Position numbers and translations under genes: made by a program. 64,000 bases of DNA, taken from Acanthosepion lycidas (lineage: Eukaryota; Mollusca; Cephalopoda; Sepiida; Sepiidae). Shown one piece after another: positions 31,865 through 43,149 of the stretch. The stretch lies in assembly GCA_963932145.1 (NCBI GenBank), contig OZ010574.1, positions 80,596,398-80,660,397 on the forward strand, given 5' to 3'. The notes under the pieces were generated by a model that had not been told where the DNA came from, did not search any database, and saw only the letters and a program-made list of their open reading frames with translations. Each line of letters starts with the position of its first letter. Position 1 is the first letter of the stretch.

Positions 31865-32355
31865 TACTTTCGACTTTGTCCATAAAAGGCTCTTGAAGAT
31901 AACAAGGATACAATTGTGCAAAATAATCGAGACGTTTGCGATTCTCTGCTGACAGGTCATGTGGCACCCACATTCCCAAGCCTTCTCCTTTCATTTCCCA
32001 ATGGACAACATTGAACTGCTGGATGACTTCCCGAAATGTAATGGTTGTGTTTCATCAACAGCTGTTTCCTGTGCGTTAAAATCAAATCGTCTTGGACGAT
32101 CTTTTCGTGACTCTTCTTTTAGGCTTGAGCTCCCTTTTATGAAACAGAAAAACCATCTCTGGTACGTCCTTTCAACCAATTGTCACCATATGTGTTTCTG
32201 ATAGATTTTGCAGTTGAGTTTGCATTATTCCCCTGGGAATATTAACAAAGAATGGAATGAGGAATGCTTTCTTTAATTGAAAGAAACATGAGGTTGGTTA
32301 AAAAATTTTCTTCAAATAATTTTCACAGAGTCTACAAGAAAATGAGAGAAATATC
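31865..32355. other. Spacer
   Basis: Overlapping short frames exist on both strands (31959-32201 plus, 32179-31991 minus), but no family or splice context supports either. Confidence 0.3.
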
Positions 32356-32358
32356 GAC

Positions 32359-32527
32359 AAATATAAATTAAATATCAAATGACAAATGTCAGTTAAATAT
32401 CAAATGACAAATATCAATTAAATATTAAATGACAAATATCGATTAAATATCAAATGACAAATACCAGTTAAATACCAAATGACAAATATTAATTAAATAT
32501 CAAATGACAAATATCAATTAAATATTT
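32359..32527. repeat. 25-bp tandem repeat
   Basis: Six to seven copies of AAATATCAAATGACAAATAT + CAGTT/CAATT with single-base variants. Confidence 0.95.
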
Positions 32528-32641
32528 GACACTCGTTCCAATTTTACAATGGGGAACAATTAAAATAATACTGACATCTCAGTTTAACAGATATATTTAC
32601 CAAAATAACACAAAAATATTTTGAAATGCGAACGAGCATAT

Positions 32642-33201
32642 TTATTCAATAAAGTCGCCATTGTCTTCAACCGCGGCCTCCAGACGACATCGGAATTTTC
32701 TGCAACTGTGCTGGATGGTCTCCTTGTTCAAATTGGTGAATGCTGTTTCAAGGAATATTGTTGATCTCTCGCTCATCAGTCTGGGGAGTTAGGTGGCAGG
32801 ATGTAAGGGGCTATGTGATCTCAGAAATTGTTTGACAGCAATGACTGTGGTCTCCTGCTTGTGTGGCATGATGCAGAGTAGTGTTGCCAGACATAGGGTC
32901 CTCCAGCTGCCACCCTCTTGACCCAGGGCAGCACTATCTCCTCAGGGCACTTGATTTAGTCCTGCGTGTTGAGCTTGAGGCACTGTGGAAAGATGAATGG
33001 AGGTATAACTTCGCCATCACTAGTGATCAGCCCAAACACCTTCGTAATCACCATTAGACTCATCCAACTCTTTCCACATTCTCTGCACTGTTGTCAGATT
33101 GGCACCCAAACACTCTCAAATGTTCATATTGGAGCTCCGGCGCGAATGCCAAGCAATATAGTATGCAGTTTCAATATTTCTGGCGGAGTGAATTTCGTCA
33201 T
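32642..33201 (-). pseudogene. IS630/Tc1-mariner-type transposase, internally deleted
   Basis: On the minus strand an ATG at 33201 begins MTKFTPPEILKLHTILLGIR and leads into a helix-turn-helix segment (LTTVQRMWKELDESNGDYEG, with frameshift). It then jumps to the catalytic core at VFGLITSDGEVIPPFIFPQC, VLPWVKRVAAGGPYVWQ and NSPD. The C-terminus TAFTNLNKETIQHSCRKFR ends ...DNGDFIE-stop at 32642. About 150 residues between the DNA-binding domain and the core are missing, and there are frameshifts. It is related to the + strand remnant at 22790-23095. Confidence 0.75.
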
Positions 33202-33204
33202 GGT

Positions 33205-33339
33205 GCTTTTTTCTAACTGGCTGTGGCCAACTAACCCTACTATACTATGCAGTTGACAAAATAAAAAAAAACAACGCGCATGCGCAAAATGAAAATATAA
33301 AATGGCGACAATTTACTTATCGCACCCAGTGTGTCTGTA

Positions 33340-33380
<41 letters not shown>

Positions 33381-33535
33381 ACATTGAGTCAACTAGCAGC
33401 ATAAACGCAGCAAGACCTCAGGGTTTTGACCTCAATGTCCACTTTTATATTTTCATACGCGCTATCCCTGGTATTGAGATTTTTAAACAAGGAGGAGACT
33501 TACACTTAATATCAGGAAGATGTAGCTGAAGTTCC
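33205..33535. other. Element flank, (TA)n and short inverted repeat
   Basis: GCGCATGCGC (33270-33285) is a perfect 10-bp palindrome in the likely transposon flank. (TA)n lies at 33342-33378. GGACATTGAGTCAA (33378) and TTGACCTCAATGTCC (33425) form an inverted pair around about 35 bp. Confidence 0.5.
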
Positions 33536-33539
33536 TGGT

Positions 33540-33780
33540 ACACACAATGAGGAAAGAAGGTCTGGAGAATCTGATACTCACGGGTTGAATAGAGTGAAAG
33601 AATGACAAAGAAAAACAACGCATGACATACCTGGCAGCCTTAAGCAATTGGATGACAGAACGTGGTCTGGGGTGGGGGGCAGAGGGAAGGAACTTGTTGA
33701 GAGTTGCAATGGATAGAGGGAAGTGGAAAAGCCATGATCGCCTATGTCCTGAAATGGCACGGCTGTCTATACTGAATGAT
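33540..33780 (+). mobile_element. RTE-type LINE C-terminal fragment
   Basis: Plus strand: MRKEGLENLILTG, a stop, QRMTYLAALSNWMTERGLGW, then NLLRVAMDRGKWK and a frameshifted end. It is about 75-80% similar to 6364-6600 by eye. The (GA)n-rich tract that follows (33790-33896) is unrelated. Confidence 0.65.
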
Positions 33781-33789
33781 TGGATTATG

Positions 33790-33896
33790 GAGTGAAAGAG
33801 ACAGACAGACAGACAGACAGAAATAGAGGAAGGGAGATAGAAAAAGAGAGAGAAAACGAGAGAGAGAGAGAGAGAGAGAAAGAAAGAGAGAGACAA
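33790..33896. repeat. (ACAG)n(GA)n purine-rich microsatellite
   Basis: ACAG tetranucleotides followed by imperfect GA/GAAA repeats. Confidence 0.9.
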
Positions 33897-33899
33897 AAG

Positions 33900-35335
33900 T
33901 CTATTTGAAGAAGGAAATAAGACGTCAAATCGTATAAGTTCAACTCATAAAACGTCTTAACAATATCTGATGTTTTCCCCCTGTTAAAATATTCAAATAT
34001 TCAAATATACATGTATTTTTTTCCGGTCAGGAAACATTATTTGAAACAGTGTCTACATTTTTAAGAATAACACAGAAGAGAAACTACTCGATAAAACTAC
34101 CAAGGATAGCAAAATTATAAGCACATTGTCATCAATTCAAATTGCATTCCTTCGATCACATATTTTATCTGATTCACTGTAACATTAGTATCAGTGAGAC
34201 TAGATCTGAATTTCCGATTCAACAATCACAAAAAGACAATTAATAACAACACCAATTATTCCACTATAACATAGCATTTCAAATGTTATACGCATCCTTT
34301 TAGCCACATATAGGAGTAAATAGGTTCACCTATCACTCGGTCCACACCCCTTTCCTGTCTTTTGTACAGGAGTAGATGTTTATCCCTTGTTTCCTGTTTA
34401 GGATTGGGTTTCCGGTTCCTTCTACCAAAGTCTTCTCCTCCCCACTTAACCCTTAACCTGAAAAGGTCATTTTCCAGAGAGGTGCGTACGTAGGAGTCTA
34501 TTCCATAAAGTGGCGGTTCTCGGAAAAGTGCTGAGTGGAATATTCTTCCTACCTACTTGAATAACTTAGGAAATGAGGAGGATTCGACTCCGTGAAAGTG
34601 TCCTAGAAATTGTTACTTATTTCCAGCTGAAATAGACTATTTCATTCTCTGTGATCCTATGCCAAGTGATTATATTCAATTCTATCATTATTTGACATAT
34701 GATTACAACTGATCTTAATCAATAACCAAAAATATTACCCCTTACCCCTCATTGTATGACATCACGGTGAGTTGAAAAATGCGTGTGGTACTGAATCAGA
34801 AGGTCAAACTACATAAACATTGTGATCGCGAGTCCGTAGAAGAGAACAATAAACGTCATTCATGGTGGCCATGACCAATAGGAGTAATTAGCAAAGGGTG
34901 ATAAAAAGTACTGGTAAGTCGGAGTATTTCCGGTCGTCTATACTAAAATTAAGCGTGACCGAGGGAAAGCATCAAGATAGATTCGTGGAAGATGCGACAA
35001 ATATTTTGATAAAAAGGCGAAAGGAAAGTTTTTAGCAGGATGACTTTTGCATACGTCTTTCTTTCAAATTAGACTGAATTAAACGTAAGCCACCTAGAGT
35101 TTGAAAACCATGATAAAAATAAAAATAACTTTACGCTAGAGGCAAATTGGACAGTCTTCATACTCACTACCGATTTCTTCTTGATTCAACTACTCTAGCT
35201 GATTACCTTCGGCCATTTAAATGATAAATATCAGTCTTAATTTACTTAAACTCAAATCTTGTAATTGATATATTAGATGGAGGAGAGGGGTTTTTTTCGG
35301 TGTGGAAAAGAAACGTGGAAAATTCCTACTCAAAT
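33900..35335. other. Unique-looking spacer
   Basis: About 1.4 kb without microsatellites or any element I recognise, and with no open frame above about 60 codons. One of the least repetitive stretches in the window. Confidence 0.35.
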
Positions 35336-35339
35336 GAGA

Positions 35340-35605
35340 GTTAATTCTCCGATTAAAATCTAAGACAATTATAACACGAGAAAACGATTAAAACAGACGA
35401 CTTACAAACAGTAAGACTTCTTATATGTAAAATAAGACAACTAAATTATTATAATATAGTTATAAATTTAACATTTCGTGCATACGGAATACAAAATTGT
35501 ATCTAATAAAACGAGAATTAGTCAAATTCCTACCGAATCAATGCAAGGTGTTTGATGTGGCCGGACTATGTACACCTGAAAGGTGATTCTTTGTTTATAA
35601 ATTGC
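35340..35605. mobile_element. Penelope-associated terminal repeat (copy near 35.4 kb)
   Basis: 35375-35500 is the inverse of 13560-13695 (TCGTTTTCTCGTGTTATAAT block), while 35560-35595 (GGACTATGTACACCTGAAA) is in the same orientation as 13488. It lies just before the Penelope-like coding remnant. Confidence 0.5.
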
Positions 35606-35639
35606 CAATTCATACAACTAGACACAAGAATTCTACCCT

Positions 35640-36480
35640 TCTATAACATGCTATGCTAGATAAGGCCATCAATTTAACTGAAGAATAAATAAGAATAAAC
35701 ACAAACGAAATCAAAATCATTAACCACTCCCGAAAATTACTACTATTCGACAATGAAGACGTATGGATAAAGAAAGAAGGGATCTTTGACACTACAGTGG
35801 GAAGCTTTGATGATGCAGAGACCTGCGAACTCATAGGTATATATTTAGTACACGAACTAAGTAAAATAATAGATAGAAATAATACAAGACTCTACAGGGA
35901 CGACGGTCTCATAATCTTAATCTTAAGAAACTATAACAAACAAAACAGACAAAACTAGAAAAGCATTTCAAACATATGGGATTCGACATAGAGATAAAAA
36001 TTAACCTAAGCGAAGTAGATTTTCGAGATGTCTCGGTCAACCTAAGAAATGGTAAATATAAATCATACAGAAAATGATAAACCACTCTATATACACACAT
36101 CTTCCAATCACCCGTCATTTATAATCAAGCACATATCAAAATCAATTAACCGCAGGCTTTCCGGCAATTCTTCCAGTGAAACCATATTCAACGAAGCTAA
36201 GAAAGACTATGAAACAATCCTAAAAGAGAGCAACATTAAAAAAAAAACACCACAGAAAAAAGCCAAGAGAAAACAAAAAGAAGAAAAAAAAAGAAACATC
36301 ATATGATTTAACCCACCGTACAACAAAAATGTAAAAACAAGTGTAAGAAAAATATTCATCAAACTCTTCCACAAATACTTCCTCGAATCAAGAACTCTCC
36401 ACAAAATATTCAACAGTGGCACCGAGAACATAACACAAATAATAAAAACAGCACACTTTTGCTACCATGATATTAGGAGT
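35640..36480 (+). pseudogene. Penelope-like element RT remnant
   Basis: Plus-strand translation: LLLFDNEDVWIKKEGIFD, VGSFDDAETCELIGIYL and the RT catalytic motif LYRDDGLI. After a frame change come NDKPLYIHTSSNHPSFIIKH, SINRRLSGNSSSETIFNEAK, a K-rich segment, FNPPYNKNVKTSV and LHKIFNSGTENI. The 'YRDDG', 'SNHP..I' and 'FNPP.' motifs are characteristic of Penelope-like RTs. A stop at about 35958 and frameshifts inactivate it. No GIY-YIG endonuclease is visible. Confidence 0.75.
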
Positions 36481-36484
36481 TTGT

Positions 36485-36795
36485 TTAAATCTATGTCTAT
36501 TTGCAGTCTCTTTTTTGTTCTTTCTTTCTGTTTTCTTTTTCTCTTTCCTCTTTCTCTCTTCTTTTTTTGTTCTTTATATTTTAGGCTCTTATTTCATTTC
36601 TTCACAACTCTGTGTTGACAAAGACAATAAGTAAGTCTTGTTGGCTGAAATAGCTATTCGAATGAGGTAATTTTGGATTTCCATTCCGTGTAATTTATAT
36701 GCTCTTTTAAAATAAGTACATGAAGCTCTTTTTGTGTACCAGTTTTAATATTTCACATTAGGATTCACTTCGATTATATATCAACGGATTATTAG
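36485..36795. other. 3' flank of the Penelope fragment
   Basis: T/C-rich tract at 36515-36590 then AT-rich DNA. Nothing coding. Confidence 0.4.
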
Positions 36796-36797
<2 letters not shown>

Positions 36798-36852
<55 letters not shown>

Positions 36853-36868
36853 CTTTCTCTGTCTCTCT

Positions 36869-36906
<38 letters not shown>

Positions 36907-36932
36907 GGAGAGAGAGAGAGAAAGAGATTATG
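36798..36932. repeat. (TA)n arrays inside a TC/GA inverted repeat
   Basis: (TA)n, then ATCTTTCTCTGTCTCTCTCC, a second (TA)n, then ATGGAGAGAGAGAGAGAAAG. The TC and GA blocks are inverted copies, so the second TA array is the loop of a long stem. Confidence 0.85.
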
Positions 36933-37015
36933 TGATTTTGTCACAGATACTATAAATGAGGTTCACACCATAGTTTAAATATAAACCACAAGAAGGCATT
37001 ATGTGGTGAGACGTC

Positions 37016-37078
<63 letters not shown>
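37016..37078. repeat. (TA)n microsatellite
   Basis: About 57 bp TA, followed by a short TG-rich stretch. Confidence 0.95.
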
Positions 37079-37079
<1 letters not shown>

Positions 37080-37545
37080 GTTTGTGTTTGTGTGCGTTTG
37101 TATACTATACCCCTCTTCCACTCTAAGTATAGAAGATTTTAACAATACATATATAGACAGACACACGCACAAGCACGCGCACACACAAATAGGAATATAT
37201 AGACAGAGAGATATGAGTCATCATTGCATGGTGACTGTCATTTTCCATCTCAATGCGACTTGAAGATTTGTTACTATTCAGTTTACATAGTTATTTCCAC
37301 ACTGGCTATATCTATAAATGTTCCATCTCCAATATTCAGTACTCTTACCCTATAAATATATCATATTATTCTCTCTGTATGTCTCTCTGGTAACACAACA
37401 CAGGGATTTCTTTTTGTTTGGTGGGAGAAAATTAAAACGAAATAGACCTATTTAATCCTTTTCAGAATTGGCACAAATGTATTTTATCGACTCGGCATGG
37501 TCAATGCAGGGTTTGTTCACAAACTGAAAATTCAATTTTGTTGAG
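37080..37545. other. Spacer
   Basis: No feature beyond short CA/CG-rich runs at 37160-37190. Confidence 0.35.
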
Positions 37546-37549
37546 ATTT

Positions 37550-37665
37550 TCATTCTTTTTTCTCTGTACTCATTATTGATGTTTCTGTTCCTAATTCCTC
37601 CACACCCTGTAACCTTTGCCTGTTTCTGGCTTTGCTTGGAGTGATACCGATTAAAAAAAAGTGTT
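37550..37665 (+). mobile_element. CR1/jockey-like LINE 3' tail
   Basis: Matches the end of the 23725-24665 copy: CTGTTCCTAATTCCTCCACACC, then GTGATACCGATTAAAAAAAA. The terminal A-run marks the 3' end. Confidence 0.6.
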
Positions 37666-37767
37666 GTGAAGTGTAAAGTTCTCATAAAAAACGCAGTGTA
37701 GTCAAGGAAAGGTAACCCGCTGACGAGTGTAGAAACTTTCCCAGCTATATACAATCTAATTTGCATA

Positions 37768-40650
37768 TCACCACATCTCCCGAAACCTTAGAGGCTTTCT
37801 GCCCTTGCTAGATCTGCTACTTCTACGAACTACTTTAGTAGGTGTGCCGTTTGTCTCATGATGATTGTCTAGATTCCTCTTTTTGGGAGATCTCGGTCTT
37901 TCCGGATTTTCTTCATTTGAACCTTCCTCATGTTTATCATTATTAACAAACGCTCTCATTCTCTCCTCCACTTTACTCTCAAATTCTTGGTGATCATCCT
38001 GATCCCCTTCTTCTACACCATACTCTTCCCCCATTTCAATATCTGCCAGCTCTCTTCGGAATCTAAACTGGTCTTCATGATCTAACACGCCCTGTCCATT
38101 TTTTTTTGTTAATATTGTTGTATTAAGTTCTTTTTGCACTACAAATTGTGCATTCTCTGGATTCGAATCCTTATTCCTTTTGTAATATTCATTCTAATTT
38201 GTTGAGAATGGCATAGTTATTATGGCTCAAATTTGCCTTCCCGTCAATGACAAAGTACTTTGTGTTCTGCCCATATGCGGAATGAACCTGTAACTCAAAA
38301 GTAATCTTTCTAGGCTGCCTGAGGAGAATGCTTTCAATCCAAACTTTATCTGGACCATCTTCTCTGCAATTCCATTTGACTGAGGATGGTATGGGGGTGT
38401 TTTGTATGGCCTACATCCAATTCGAGTTAACCATGTGTACAAGCTTTCTTCAGCAAACTCTAGTGTATTATCCGACACCAATATTATAGGTACTCTGTTC
38501 CTGGAAATACTATTCTTAACATCTGTTTTACAGTACTTGCTTTTCTGTTCGAAAATTTAACCACTTCAGACCAACCTGATTATAAATATATTAGTCTTTA
38601 ATATATGCATGATCTATGTGTACTCTTACCAGTGGCTCCTCTTTTGGCCATGAATGAATCTTGGTTTGCCTAAAGCTCTTTATCTTTACAAACTTAGGGA
38701 ATTTTCTGACATAATCATCCACGTCTCGCGTATACCTCAGCCACCAGTCTTGTAGTTTCAACCTCAGTTGTGTTTTCAATACACTGCTATATATGTCGTC
38801 GTGTAATAACATTTTTCTTAATGACTTCGATGGTACAATAAGATCTCCACTACATATGACTCTTCTTTCAATTGTTTATCTGTGCATTTCTTCCTTAAAA
38901 TGCCTTTCCGCTATAGAGCAATTACTCCATACATTATTCTGTATTCTATTCAGTACTCTTTTTAATATAGGTTTCAAACTTGAGCCGCCTGAAGGATAGT
39001 ACATCTGTTATATGGTTAGAAATTTTAACAGTAGAAAATTCTGTCCTCACTATTGTCCTTTGTTTGAACATTCTGGACATTAAAATTCAATCTTGACAAT
39101 GCGTCAACGTGTGAAATGGCATTTCCTTTACTATACATAATCTCGGAATCAAATGCCATAAGCTTAATGGTCCACCTCAAAATTCTGGACGACGTGACTT
39201 TAAGCAACTCTTTTCTTGGGATGAAAATGAAATCTTAAGTGTTTGTGATCGGAAAGCTTCTTGCCCAATGACAAATTGCACGCTCTTTCAGTACTCCAGA
39301 CAATTGCCATTGTTTCTTTTTCAATGTCAGAATAATTCGTCTCCGCTGTCGTTAACTTTCTGGACAAATCCATAATAAGATGTCCCTCTTATGATAAGAT
39401 CACTGCTATGGCACGTTCGCTGGCATCATTAGTTAGTATAAGTTCTTTTGTCGGGTCACTACTGGTTTGTTCCTAAGTGCTTCCTTTAGCTTTTTGAAGG
39501 CCACCCCCTGTCTTTCTATCCGCTGAAATTCATTATTCTTCTTTCTCAAGTTCGAAAAAGATTCAGTAATATCGCTATATTGAGGTATATATTTATTATA
39601 AAAGTTAGTCAAACCCAAGAAAGATTCTTTCTTATTTTTTGTGTACTTATTGCTGATATTTTGCCAATAAGTCTGTCATCTGGCGAGATCCCATCTTTAG
39701 ATATTTTATATCCTTAATATGAAATTTTCTCGCAATTAAATTTACATTAATCTCGATTAATTGTCATGCCGACATTACTCAATCTGCTCAGAAGCTGTTC
39801 CGTTTTATTCTTTAGCTCCTCCTCAGTATAAATGCCAATACATGCGTCATCCTGATAGACAATGATGTTTGTGACTCCGTCCAACATTTTCTCAATAGCT
39901 TTTTGGAATATATGCTTAAAAATTTTAAATTCCAAACGGCAGACAAATTCACCTTAGAAGACCTATAGGAGAGTTTATCGTGGTGACTTCTTGAAAATGG
40001 TCGTCAGTTTGATTTATACGAAGATTCCAGATCCATCTTTGTTGAGGCGCACCCACATTCTCATCAGAATGGACTGATCTCTCTACTACTAATAGGACAG
40101 TTCTATAGAGTTCTGGGGAGATCAGGTGACCATCACACTTCCGTCTCTCTACCGGAAGATACAGTTGGACTTTATATTCTTTCTTATTGTTACTGACTAA
40201 CCTGCGTTCGTTTGACTACTAATCTCTCTGTTGTAAATACCTCTTCGAATATACCAGTATTTTTCCCTACGTATGTGTTTGTCCTTATTTCAATACACTC
40301 ACGCGGAAACACTCAACATCTCAACAATCTTGGTAAAAATATTTCATGCCAGCAAACTCGTGACAGGCTGTTTCAATATTTAAGAATGGGAAGGAGTCCA
40401 AACATATCTGGTGATTTACACCAACTTTGTAGTCACTATCAATTCTTAAATCTCCATTGGTTTTGTGTATAGCCACGATTGGAGAAGCCCAATTGCTACC
40501 TCCCTGGCTGACCTTTTCCAATATTCCTTGTTCAATCATTTTATTAAGTTTTCGGGCAGAAAGTGAACCGGAACTTTATGAGACTGAAAATATACCGGTT
40601 GACCCCGAGGAGACCATGATCTTTTATGCACTTCACAACTATGTTTGATA
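37768..40650 (-). pseudogene. Gypsy (Ty3) retrotransposon pol remnant A
   Basis: Read on minus from 40650, the RT begins (FLPENLIK, MIEQGILEKVSQGGSNWASP, VAIHKTNGDLRI), with the catalytic motif YQDD at about 39860 (IIVYQDDACIGIYTEEEL). Next is the RT connection (GLTNFYNKYIPQYS, 39618). The RNase H end is RWTIKLMAFDSEIMYSKGN with HVDALSRL (39180-39060). Integrase core follows (KIHSWPKEEPLVRVHIDHAY at about 38650, then SDNTLEFAEE and YKTPPYHPQSNGIAEKM at 38480-38330). The acidic/basic C-terminus ends SRSSKGRKPLRFREMW at 37768. Several frameshifts. Gag and protease are absent because the 5' side abuts a Tc1-like element. LTRs were not found. Confidence 0.85.
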
Positions 40651-40659
40651 TTACTTCAA

Positions 40660-42155
40660 ATCGAGTTTGAAGTTATTAAGCAAATCATAAAAACATCAAT
40701 AATTCAAATTTGTTTTGAAAAAAAATTGACAAATTTTAAACAATTTAGATATCGAAACAAAGCCTGAGTTAATATAAATATGTTTTTTGAAGTAATTGAA
40801 ATTATTTTATGTATTCTTAAAAAATACCGTCTGAAATTATTAGGCAAAACCAAATAATCACATTTTACTTCAATAAAAAAAGTAATAAAATCATCAAAAA
40901 TTGATCAACACTCATAATAGAACAAGTAACAAACACATATGATAAGTCTTGGAATCCTTTACATTTTAATATAACGACCCTTCTTCTCAATAACAACCAG
41001 TAATCTATTATCTATTGATTTTGTTAGTTTTTTTTTTTTTTTTTTTACTTCTGCAGGGTCAATTTCCGGTAGTTTTAATTACTTCCGGTAGGTGTATTTT
41101 GCTGTTATTTGGTTTGCCCCCTACATATAATTTTATCTTCACAATTGAAAATAGATTTTCGATCGGATTCAGATCAGGGCTTGATGGTAGCCATTCTCTT
41201 ATTTTCTCTCCTGTGAATCTTTTATGCCCAAAGAATTTGTGGGTAAGCTTAGATATATGAGTAAGCTTTTATGCCCAAAGAATTTGTGGGTAAGCTTAGA
41301 TATATTGTCCAATAATTGTTTGGTTGACAATTCCAGCCCATATCATAACACTAACGACTCATTGTTGCTTTCTTTTAGCCACAGGCACGTCTGAATTGGA
41401 TAACATCCATCCTTTGGCCCATCCATCAGGTCCATCAAATGTCGCTTGGGATTCATCAGTGAAACTTACTTTAGAAAAGTCAATTTTCATGTATCTCTTG
41501 GCCCAATTTTGACGCTTTAAAATATTTGTTTTAGTGAGAGATCTTTGTCTCGGTGATTTTTTTGCAGATTCAAATTCACAAAGTATTTTTACTTTTGTTC
41601 TTCTTGATTCCCTCAATTCCAGCCTTTTTAAAGTTCTGAGTCCTGGCCAAAAATATATAACTCACTTTAGTTTATATTCATCTTGAGGAAGCAAGTTCTT
41701 AAAGTCTTTTCCTTTGCTTCAAGTTCTCAACTTATATTTTCAACAGGCTTCTTTATTGTTCGACGATCTCTGCAAAGCTCCTTTGATATCTCCAATATGG
41801 ACATTCCCTCACTCAATAATTTTGTTATTTTCTGTTTTTTTTTCAGCAGTTTTTAGATCCTTCCTTTTTCCCATGTATTAACATATATTATGAACAAAAA
41901 GAAAAATAGTTTTTATTAGATTTCAGAGTTCTTGAGCTAATATTAGTTTAATCTGTATATTAGCATCACTCAGTCAATTTTCGTAAATTCCAAATATCTC
42001 AAAACCTAACTATTAAAAATGGTAGAAAATTTAACTAAATATTTTACTAAGGGTGAAAATAGATGAGTTTAAATTTGACAAATATTGGTTCAGAACTTTT
42101 TGAGTTATTGAGTTTTGTTTGATTTGCATATTAACTTCAGACAGGCTGTAGTCTC
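40660..42155 (-). pseudogene. Tc1-like transposon with degraded transposase
   Basis: On minus an ATG at about 41874 starts MGKRKDLKTAEKKTENNKII with a stop. The HTH remnants follow and then an open 85-codon frame 41616-41359 with RQRSLTKTNILKRQNWAKRY, FTDESQATFDGPDGWAKGW and NSDVPVAKR (the first catalytic aspartate is in FTDE). After that are EWLPSSPDLNPIENL-like remains and a C-terminus IIDYWLLL-like at about 41000. A 47-bp tandem duplication lies at 41219-41312. The DNA outside (TGAAGTTATTAAGCAAATCA at 40672 and its approximate inverse at 42115-42140) suggests degenerate TIRs. Not functional. Confidence 0.7.
41219..41312. repeat. 47-bp tandem duplication
   Basis: CTTTTATGCCCAAAGAATTT... 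occurs at 41219 and again at 41266 with the same following 25 bp. It lies inside the Tc1-like transposase and breaks its frame. Confidence 0.9.
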
Positions 42156-42159
42156 GAAC

Positions 42160-42685
42160 ACACCCTCAAAGCATCCAACTGTTTTAATGACTGACTCGTC
42201 AAATTATTTCAATTACAGAGTGGTCCTCCTTAATTTTGATCTTCCGATTTTCTTCCTAAAATTCCTGGGTATTAGAGTTACACCAAAAAGATTTAACACA
42301 CATCAGGAGAACAGCGGAAAAGATAATAGAACAGGAGTATAAACGGTTGATCTTGGCTTAAACTACAACATAATATCAATAAACCAGGTTCAGTCAGTAA
42401 AAAAAAAAAAAAATGACGAAGAAAAATACACTAACCCTCGCAAACGTTTCAGCATCGAATGCAGCTTTTGTTTGATTAGTTGCCCGAAGTTCACATGGTA
42501 GAAGTAAAACAGAGAATTTAAATCATTTCACTCTCTTACTTTCTGCTATTCCGTTTAATATAGTCTTTCTACTTTAACCGTATGATGAAAAAGGACGTTA
42601 TATTTTGTTTCGCTTTATTATTATAAGAAAGTTTTCACATATGAATGATTAAATATATAAACATGAGGCATTCCTTGGTTCTGCC
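42160..42685. other. Spacer
   Basis: A-run at 42400-42413. No gene recognised; a 75-codon frame 42115-42342 overlaps the Tc1-like end and is probably chance. Confidence 0.35.
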
Positions 42686-42689
42686 AGAC

Positions 42690-42905
42690 TTAACCTTCAC
42701 AGCAAGGACCTACCAGGCCACTAACATAGTAGAAAACCACGCACATTCCCACCGTATTAAATCGGTGAGAAGTAGGTTCCACTCGAACAGCTTCTTCCCG
42801 CTAACCGCTGTTTGAGGAAGCGACTTCCAAGAGGATGTTTCTCAAACTACTACAAACTTATCCTGTTCAAGTCTAGGATTAACCTCATCTCCTACAAACT
42901 ACCTC
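42690..42905 (+). mobile_element. CR1/jockey-like LINE 3' remnant
   Basis: Plus strand: ENHAHSHRIKSVRSRFHSNS, FFPLTAV-stop, then a shifted frame for the FpxYYNL.LFKSRVN motif. This family's C-terminus is also seen at 4070-4300 and 14481-15045. Confidence 0.55.
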
Positions 42906-43149
42906 CTAACGTAACCCGCAACCACGAGAGGCCTCCGTCCTTGAACAGGTTGAACATTACTGTAAAAATATGAGGCAAAAGGGAATAACCAATAGCAATG
43001 CTATTCCATAAATTCAACTAGCTATTGTACAAAATTACCACATCGTTTCTCAAGCAGTTTAGCTATTCTAAAATTTTGATGTTTGTCGAATAAATACTAC
43101 TCTGTTGCTGTCGTCAACACCTAATCATTTGAAAAAGTTTTCCATTTCA

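Noticed and set aside
36049..36306. Independent lysine-rich gene
   Set aside because: It is the C-terminal part of the Penelope-like ORF, recognisable by the SNHP and RRLS motifs.
35610..36431. Minus-strand frames over the Penelope region
   Set aside because: They are antisense shadows of the plus-strand RT.
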